DNA of 10,228 bases from an uncultured Polaribacter sp. (GTDB taxonomy: Bacteria > Bacteroidota > Bacteroidia > Flavobacteriales > Flavobacteriaceae). Under the pieces are notes generated by a model. It did not search any database and was not told the origin of the DNA. It saw only the letters and a list, made by a program, of their open reading frames with translations. The position numbers and the translations under genes are program-made. The stretch covers positions 1-10,228 of the forward strand of contig CAJXAS010000050.1 in assembly GCA_913050305.1 (NCBI GenBank), in the 5' to 3' direction. Positions 6,825-10,228 of the stretch are shown here, one piece after another. Within the stretch, counting starts at the first letter, position 1; the number at the start of each line of letters is the position of its first letter.

Positions 6825-8165
6825 TTATCTATTAAAAGTAATTCTTTTCCCTTTAATTTCATCATTGAAAATACCATTGTTATATATTAAGTTTCCATTC
6901 ACAAAAGTGTGTGTTATGGTAGATGAGAAAGTAGTTCCTTCAAAAGGAGACCAACCACATTTATATAAAATATTATCTTTAGAAACTGTTTGTGGCTTAT
7001 TCATATCAATTAAAACAATATCTGCAAAATAACCTTCTTTTATAAACCCGCGTTTTTCAATTTGAAATAATTTAGCAGGATTATGGCTCATTTTTTCTAC
7101 TGCTTTTTCAATAGGAATTACCCCTTCTTTTACTTTTTCTAAAAGTGCAATAATGGCATGTTGCACTAATGGTCCTCCACTTGGCGCATTTAAATAGTTG
7201 TTGTTTTTTTCATCTAAGGTATGCGGTGCGTGATCCGTAGCTAAAACATCTATTCTGTCATCTAACAAAGCTTTCCAAAGACCTAATCTGTCTTTTTCTG
7301 TTTTAACAGCAGGATTCCATTTGATGTGTGTTCCTTTTTCTTCATAATCTTTATCACTAAACCATAAATGATGAATACAAACCTCTGATGTAATTTGCTT
7401 TTCTTCTAGAGGAATATCGTTTCTAAATAAATGTGTTTCTTTCTCTGTTGACAAATGAAAAATATGCAATCTTGCACCTGTTTTCTTAGCCAATTCAATT
7501 GCTTTAGAAGATGATAAGTAACAAGCCTCTTCACTTCTAATAAGAGGGTGGTATTTTAGAGGAATATCGTCTCCATACTTTTCTTTGTAGATTGCCGTGT
7601 TTTTTCTAATAGTTCCTTCGTCTTCGCAGTGCACAGAAATAATCATTTTTGTTGATGAGAAAATTTTCTCTAGAACCTCTTCATTATCAACCAACATGTT
7701 TCCTGTAGATGAACCTAAAAACAACTTAATACCTGCTACTTTTTTAGGGTCTGTTTTTAACAACTCTTCCAAATTGTCATTTGTACCACCGAACATAAAA
7801 GAATAGTTTGCGTATGAATCTACTGCGGCAATTTTAAACTTGTCTTCTAATAAATGTTGTGTTGTAGCTTGTGGCACTGTATTTGGCATTTCTATAAACG
7901 TAGTAATACCTCCAGCAATTGCAGCCCGACTCTCTGTTGCAATATTTGCTTTGTGTGTTAAACCGGGTTCTCTAAAGTGTACTTGATCGTCTATAAACCC
8001 AGGAATTAAAAACTTCCCTTCAGCATTAATAACTTCAACATTTTTAGTGGGTTTAATTTTAGAAGAAATTTTTGTAATTATTTCATTTTCAATAAGAATA
8101 TCACCTTTAAAGATTTTGCTCTCGTTTACTATTGTTGCGTTTTGTATTAAAATTTCTTTTGTCAT
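6825..8165 (-). CDS. pyrC: dihydroorotase (class I type)
   Basis: Amidohydrolase-superfamily enzyme that interconverts carbamoyl-aspartate and dihydroorotate in pyrimidine synthesis; 446 residues, normal for the long bacterial type. Visible sites are the metal region FIDDQVHFREPGLTHK at 57-72, MPNTVP at 93-98, probable carboxylated Lys147 in GIKLFLG, His179 in SVHCED, His237 in LHIFHLS, the NPAVKTE loop at 284-290, and Asp311 in ATDHAPH. The usual HxH of the metal motif reads Gln61-Val-His63, so one zinc ligand is replaced. The other ligands and the substrate Arg65 in REPG are intact, and I recall the same QVHFREPG in other Bacteroidetes and in a proteobacterial branch, so an active enzyme is likely. 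Third gene of the leftward operon, 8 nt after the GNAT gene and 1 nt before DUF4296. No pyrB or other pyr genes adjoin it. Confidence 0.94.
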   Translation of the reverse strand: MTKEILIQNATIVNESKIFKGDILIENEIITKISSKIKPTKNVEVINAEGKFLIPGFIDDQVHFREPGLTHKANIATESRAAIAGGITTFIEMPNTVPQATTQHLLEDKFKIAAVDSYANYSFMFGGTNDNLEELLKTDPKKVAGIKLFLGSSTGNMLVDNEEVLEKIFSSTKMIISVHCEDEGTIRKNTAIYKEKYGDDIPLKYHPLIRSEEACYLSSSKAIELAKKTGARLHIFHLSTEKETHLFRNDIPLEEKQITSEVCIHHLWFSDKDYEEKGTHIKWNPAVKTEKDRLGLWKALLDDRIDVLATDHAPHTLDEKNNNYLNAPSGGPLVQHAIIALLEKVKEGVIPIEKAVEKMSHNPAKLFQIEKRGFIKEGYFADIVLIDMNKPQTVSKDNILYKCGWSPFEGTTFSSTITHTFVNGNLIYNNGIFNDEIKGKRITFNR

Positions 8166-8173
8166 TTTTCTTT

Positions 8174-8635
8174 TTAAATATCTATTTTCATATTCACTAA
8201 CCCTTTGGTAAAACCAAAACGATTGTAAGATTTTAGTGCATCAGCATTCTTACTATATACATCTAGCCTTAATTCTTTTAAGTCTTTTTCTTTCCCCCAT
8301 TTTTTTAAAGACTCTAAAATTAAATTGCTAATTCTTTGGCCTCTAAAAGTAGGTTTTACAAATATAAAACCAATATAACCATGTTTTGGGTTTTTATGGT
8401 AATGGCTAGAGTCTTCTATTTTTAGATACCCAGAACCCACTAATTCTTTGTTTGCTACAGCAACTATTAAATGGCTGTTTTTTGCGGTAATTAATTCAGG
8501 AATATTATAATAAGACAATGTACCATCCCCTAAAAAGGAATCCATAGGCCGCTCTGCCTTTATTACACCTTGTTCAAACTCTAATAATGTTTCTAAGTCG
8601 TTTAAATTTGCTGCTCTAATAGAAATAGTGGTCAT
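8174..8635 (-). CDS. GNAT family N-acetyltransferase
   Basis: A 153-residue single-domain acetyl-CoA-dependent acetyltransferase. After the first strand (TISIRAANLNDL, 3-14), strand four leads into motif A at 92-107, FVKPTFRGQRISNLIL. There, RGQRIS is the pyrophosphate-binding R/Q-x-x-G-x-G/A loop in slightly degenerate form (final Gly to Ser). Motif B is LDVYSKNADALKSYNRFGF at 124-142, with the conserved Asn and Tyr positions expected in the GNAT fold. The acceptor is unknown. It lies between the mannosyltransferase gene (7-nt gap) and pyrC (8-nt gap), so it is co-transcribed, but neither neighbour names its substrate. Confidence 0.88.
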   Translation of the reverse strand: MTTISIRAANLNDLETLLEFEQGVIKAERPMDSFLGDGTLSYYNIPELITAKNSHLIVAVANKELVGSGYLKIEDSSHYHKNPKHGYIGFIFVKPTFRGQRISNLILESLKKWGKEKDLKELRLDVYSKNADALKSYNRFGFTKGLVNMKIDI

Positions 8636-8642
8636 TAGATAT

Positions 8643-9365
8643 TTATTTTGGTACTCCTTTTAATTTCATTTTTACAACTCCAAACAATGCTTCTGTAACA
8701 ATGTTTCCGTTCATTTTAGAGACACCCAAGTCTCTATCTGTAAAAACTACAGAAACTTCTTTTATTTTAAATTGATGTTTCCACGCTTTAAATTTCATTT
8801 CAATTTGAAAAGCATATCCAACAAATTTAATTTTATCTAGGTTTATGGTTTCTAAAACATTTCTTTTCCAACAGACAAAACCCGCGGTAGTGTCGAAAAC
8901 TGGAATTCTAGTAATAAAACGCACATATTTCGAGGCAAAATAAGAAAGTAGTAAGCGTTTAATATCCCAATTTACAACGTTGACGGTATTGTTTACATAT
9001 CTAGAGCCTACAGAAACATCTACATCTTCACTTGAGCAGGCATTGTAAAGGCGAATTAAATCTTTCGGATTATGAGAAAAATCTGCATCCATTTCTATAA
9101 CAAATTTGTAATCTTTAGCTAAAGCCCATTTAAAACCGTGGATATAAGCAGTTCCTAAACCATTTTTACCTTCTCTTTTTTCTATAAAAAGTTGTTCTGG
9201 AAATTCTGTTATTAATTTGTCTACAATGAATGAAGTGCCGTCAGGAGAATTATCATCAACAACCAAAATATGAAACATTTTTTCTTCTTGAAATACCGCT
9301 CTTATAATGGCTTCTATGTTTTCTTTTTCGTTATAAGTGGGGATGATAACTAATGTGTCTGACAT
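8643..9365 (-). CDS. polyprenol monophosphomannose synthase (DPM1-like GT2 glycosyltransferase)
   Basis: A 240-residue family GT2 enzyme of the dolichol-phosphate mannose synthase type, moving mannose from GDP-mannose to a polyprenyl phosphate at the cytoplasmic membrane face. The GT-A fold is visible as VIIPTYNEKENI at 6-17, VVDDNSPDGT at 35-44, the KNGLGTAY segment at 67-74, the metal-binding Asp-x-Asp at 93-95 in EMDADFSHNP, GSRYV at 120-124, DTTAGFVCWKR at 158-168, GYAFQIEM at 183-190 and DRDLGVSKM at 210-218. It ends without membrane helices, like the short single-subunit bacterial and yeast-unlike DPM1 forms. The product could feed O-mannosylation or cell-surface glycans; this is inference. 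ATG at 9365 is chosen over an in-frame TTG at 9452, which would add a spurious Phe-rich leader across the promoter. First gene of the operon. Confidence 0.92.
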   Translation of the reverse strand: MSDTLVIIPTYNEKENIEAIIRAVFQEEKMFHILVVDDNSPDGTSFIVDKLITEFPEQLFIEKREGKNGLGTAYIHGFKWALAKDYKFVIEMDADFSHNPKDLIRLYNACSSEDVDVSVGSRYVNNTVNVVNWDIKRLLLSYFASKYVRFITRIPVFDTTAGFVCWKRNVLETINLDKIKFVGYAFQIEMKFKAWKHQFKIKEVSVVFTDRDLGVSKMNGNIVTEALFGVVKMKLKGVPK

Positions 9366-9391
9366 AAATAAAATTTCGTAAGCTAAGAATA

Positions 9392-9399
9392 CAAATATA
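9392..9399 (-). promoter_or_regulatory. candidate -7 promoter box for the mannosyltransferase-GNAT-pyrC-DUF4296 operon
   Basis: TATATTTG on the minus strand matches TAnnTTTG exactly, ending 26 nt upstream of the ATG at 9365. It is the only good candidate before a run of four tightly spaced genes, so it probably drives all four. No -33 TTTG is seen at normal spacing. Confidence 0.55.
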
Positions 9400-9413
9400 C
9401 ATTTTTTAATTAC

Positions 9414-9421
9414 TAATTTTG
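9414..9421 (+). promoter_or_regulatory. candidate -7 promoter box for the DUF4271 gene
   Basis: TAATTTTG matches TAnnTTTG exactly and ends 25 nt before the GTG start at 9447. It lies 14 bp from the oppositely oriented box at 9392-9399, so the two divergent promoters would share one short 81-bp spacer and their upstream regions overlap. Confidence 0.5.
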
Positions 9422-9446
9422 TGTTAACCTTATCAAAGAAGAAAAA

Positions 9447-10088
9447 GTGCAAGCACTAGAAAAAATAGTTATTAATACAAACTGGATTTCCATTATTTTG
9501 GTATTTCTATTTGCCATTATTGCTGTTTTAAAAATAATAGATGGAGATAAATTAAAAGGATATGTTTTTGCTTTATTCAATAAAGGCTTTATCCAAGATG
9601 AAGTAGAAGAAAACACTTCTTTTTTTAGCTCTTTTTATAGTTTATTATTTGTCTTTTCATCTGTCGTTTTAGCCCTTGTTACTAGCTTTTTGGTTGCAGA
9701 GACAAATAAAAACACTTCTTTTAGCTTATCGTATTTCTTTTTAATTTTAGGAATTATTTGGAGCTATTTAGCCGTTAAGAGCTTATTTGAAATAGGGGTT
9801 ATTAGACTTTTTTTTATAAAAAAAGAGGTTCGATTTTATGTTGTTTCTAAATTTGGTTACCTGTATTCAATTAGTTTTTTTCTATTAATTCTCTTTGTGT
9901 TATTGCGTTTTGGGCCATTAAGTTTTTCATTTTTTGTGGCAGTTACTTTAGGCTTATTTTTATTAAAGTTTGTTTTTCAAGTAGTTAATAATAAAAACCT
10001 TGTTTTTAGCAAGTTATTTTATTTTATATTGTACCTTTGCGCGTTCGAAATATCACCCCTATTAATAATGTTTAAACTGGTAATTTAA
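9447..10088 (+). CDS. DUF4271 domain-containing integral membrane protein
   Basis: A 213-residue polytopic inner-membrane protein of unknown function. About six hydrophobic segments are visible, near residues 12-30, 62-83, 92-110, 136-153, 157-178 and 187-208, with short charged loops such as DGDKLKG (32-38) and RLFFIKKEVRFY (120-131). The last segment, YLCAFEISPLLI at about 196-207, matches the C-terminal pattern I associate with DUF4271, a Bacteroidetes-restricted family found next to hemD. The start is GTG at 9447: the frame has a stop at 9414-9416 and no ATG before it, and the N-terminal MQALEKIVINTNW aligns with what I recall of relatives. It is followed after 24 nt by hemD in the same direction, which suggests but does not prove a link with tetrapyrrole metabolism or transport. 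Confidence 0.85.
   Translation: MQALEKIVINTNWISIILVFLFAIIAVLKIIDGDKLKGYVFALFNKGFIQDEVEENTSFFSSFYSLLFVFSSVVLALVTSFLVAETNKNTSFSLSYFFLILGIIWSYLAVKSLFEIGVIRLFFIKKEVRFYVVSKFGYLYSISFFLLILFVLLRFGPLSFSFFVAVTLGLFLLKFVFQVVNNKNLVFSKLFYFILYLCAFEISPLLIMFKLVI
10032..10039 (+). promoter_or_regulatory. possible internal -7 promoter box for hemD
   Basis: TACCTTTG, followed by C, is an exact TAnnTTTG match in the last 60 bases of the DUF4271 gene, 73 nt before the hemD ATG. It coincides with codons for a conserved Tyr-Leu-Cys-Ala peptide, so the match could be a by-product of coding. The upstream AT-rich stretch lacks a clear -33 TTTG. Confidence 0.35.
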
Positions 10089-10112
10089 ACTAAAAAACGA
10101 AAACGAAAGCGT

Positions 10113-10228
10113 ATGAAAGTGAAAACTATTTTAGTATCGCAACCCCCTCCAAAAACAGAAACTTCTCCATATTTTGATTTGTCTGATAAACAAAAAGTAA
10201 AGATAGATTTTAGATCCTTTATTCATGT
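10113..10228 (+). CDS. hemD: uroporphyrinogen-III synthase, 5' part only (cut by window end)
   Basis: The first 38 codons plus two bases of an ORF that remains open at the window edge. The translation starts MKVKTILVSQPPPKTE, then SPYFDLSDKQKVKIDFRSF. This fits the N-terminus of Bacteroidetes uroporphyrinogen-III synthases: a first beta strand ILVSQP, then a Lys/Asp-rich helix and a second strand KIDF. The enzyme closes the linear tetrapyrrole hydroxymethylbilane into uroporphyrinogen III on the way to haem. The call rests on this short stretch and on the DUF4271 neighbour, which usually precedes hemD in this group. The ATG at 10113 has only an A-rich leader (repeated CGAAA units at about 10098-10110), without a Shine-Dalgarno sequence. 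Confidence 0.8.
   Translation, partial: MKVKTILVSQPPPKTETSPYFDLSDKQKVKIDFRSFIH

Noticed and set aside
6824..6877. 18-residue extension of the DUF4296 protein
   Set aside because: It would bury the lipoprotein signal and overlap the pyrC coding end; the ATG at 6823 gives a clean signal peptide.
9366..9452. 29-residue Phe-rich extension of the mannosyltransferase
   Set aside because: It begins with TTG, crosses the promoter box and has no counterpart in the family; ATG at 9365 precedes the first beta strand directly.
10098..10110. Repeated CGAAA-like units before hemD
   Set aside because: Only about three imperfect short units; consistent with the A-rich leaders common in this group, with no evidence of a real repeat element.
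1..10228. CRISPR array, tRNA or rRNA gene, insertion sequence, phage or defence module
   Set aside because: No spaced direct repeats, cloverleaf-like segments, transposase or integrase motifs, or typical defence domains were found; every long ORF is assigned to a chromosomal gene family.

Overview
The window looks like chromosomal DNA of a marine-type member of the Flavobacteriaceae (Bacteroidetes; Polaribacter/Tenacibaculum-like is a guess from style, not proven). Grounds: strongly AT-rich sequence, no Shine-Dalgarno-type leaders, several start-proximal boxes matching the Bacteroidetes -7 promoter consensus TAnnTTTG, two short lipoprotein signals, and a gene neighbourhood (hemD, DUF4271, polyprenol-phosphate mannose synthase, GNAT, pyrC, DUF4296, NAD-dependent epimerase, tyrS) that I recall as typical of this family.

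Layout, left to right. A perfect hairpin terminator (29-58) ends a leftward ALDH7-family aldehyde dehydrogenase (81-1622). A 113-bp divergent spacer carrying a 14-bp inverted repeat separates it from a rightward lipoprotein-type isoaspartyl peptidase/asparaginase (1736-2794), followed by a rightward LuxE-like acyltransferase (2864-3838). A second bidirectional terminator (3934-3965) sits between this gene and the convergent tyrS (3985-5277). tyrS is divergent from an extended-SDR epimerase (5340-6338), which ends five bases from the convergent end of a four-gene leftward operon: mannosyltransferase (9365-8643), GNAT acetyltransferase (8635-8174), dihydroorotase pyrC (8165-6825) and a DUF4296 lipoprotein (6823-6344), with gaps of 7, 8 and 1 nt. 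The operon start faces, across an 81-bp spacer, a rightward pair: a DUF4271 membrane protein (9447-10088) and hemD, cut by the window end (10113-10228).

Most of this is housekeeping: tRNA charging, pyrimidine and tetrapyrrole biosynthesis, lysine/aminoadipate catabolism, repair or salvage of beta-aspartyl peptides, and lipid-linked mannose supply. The two DUF proteins and the LuxE-like acyltransferase are the poorly understood parts. I see no phage, transposon, CRISPR, toxin or defence module, no tRNA or rRNA gene, and no intergenic stretch above about 150 bp. I do not find a convincing new system. The points worth a second look are local: a Gln in place of a metal-binding His in PyrC, the repeat-rich ALDH/asparaginase spacer, a possible hemD promoter inside DUF4271, and the orphan LuxE-like enzyme.
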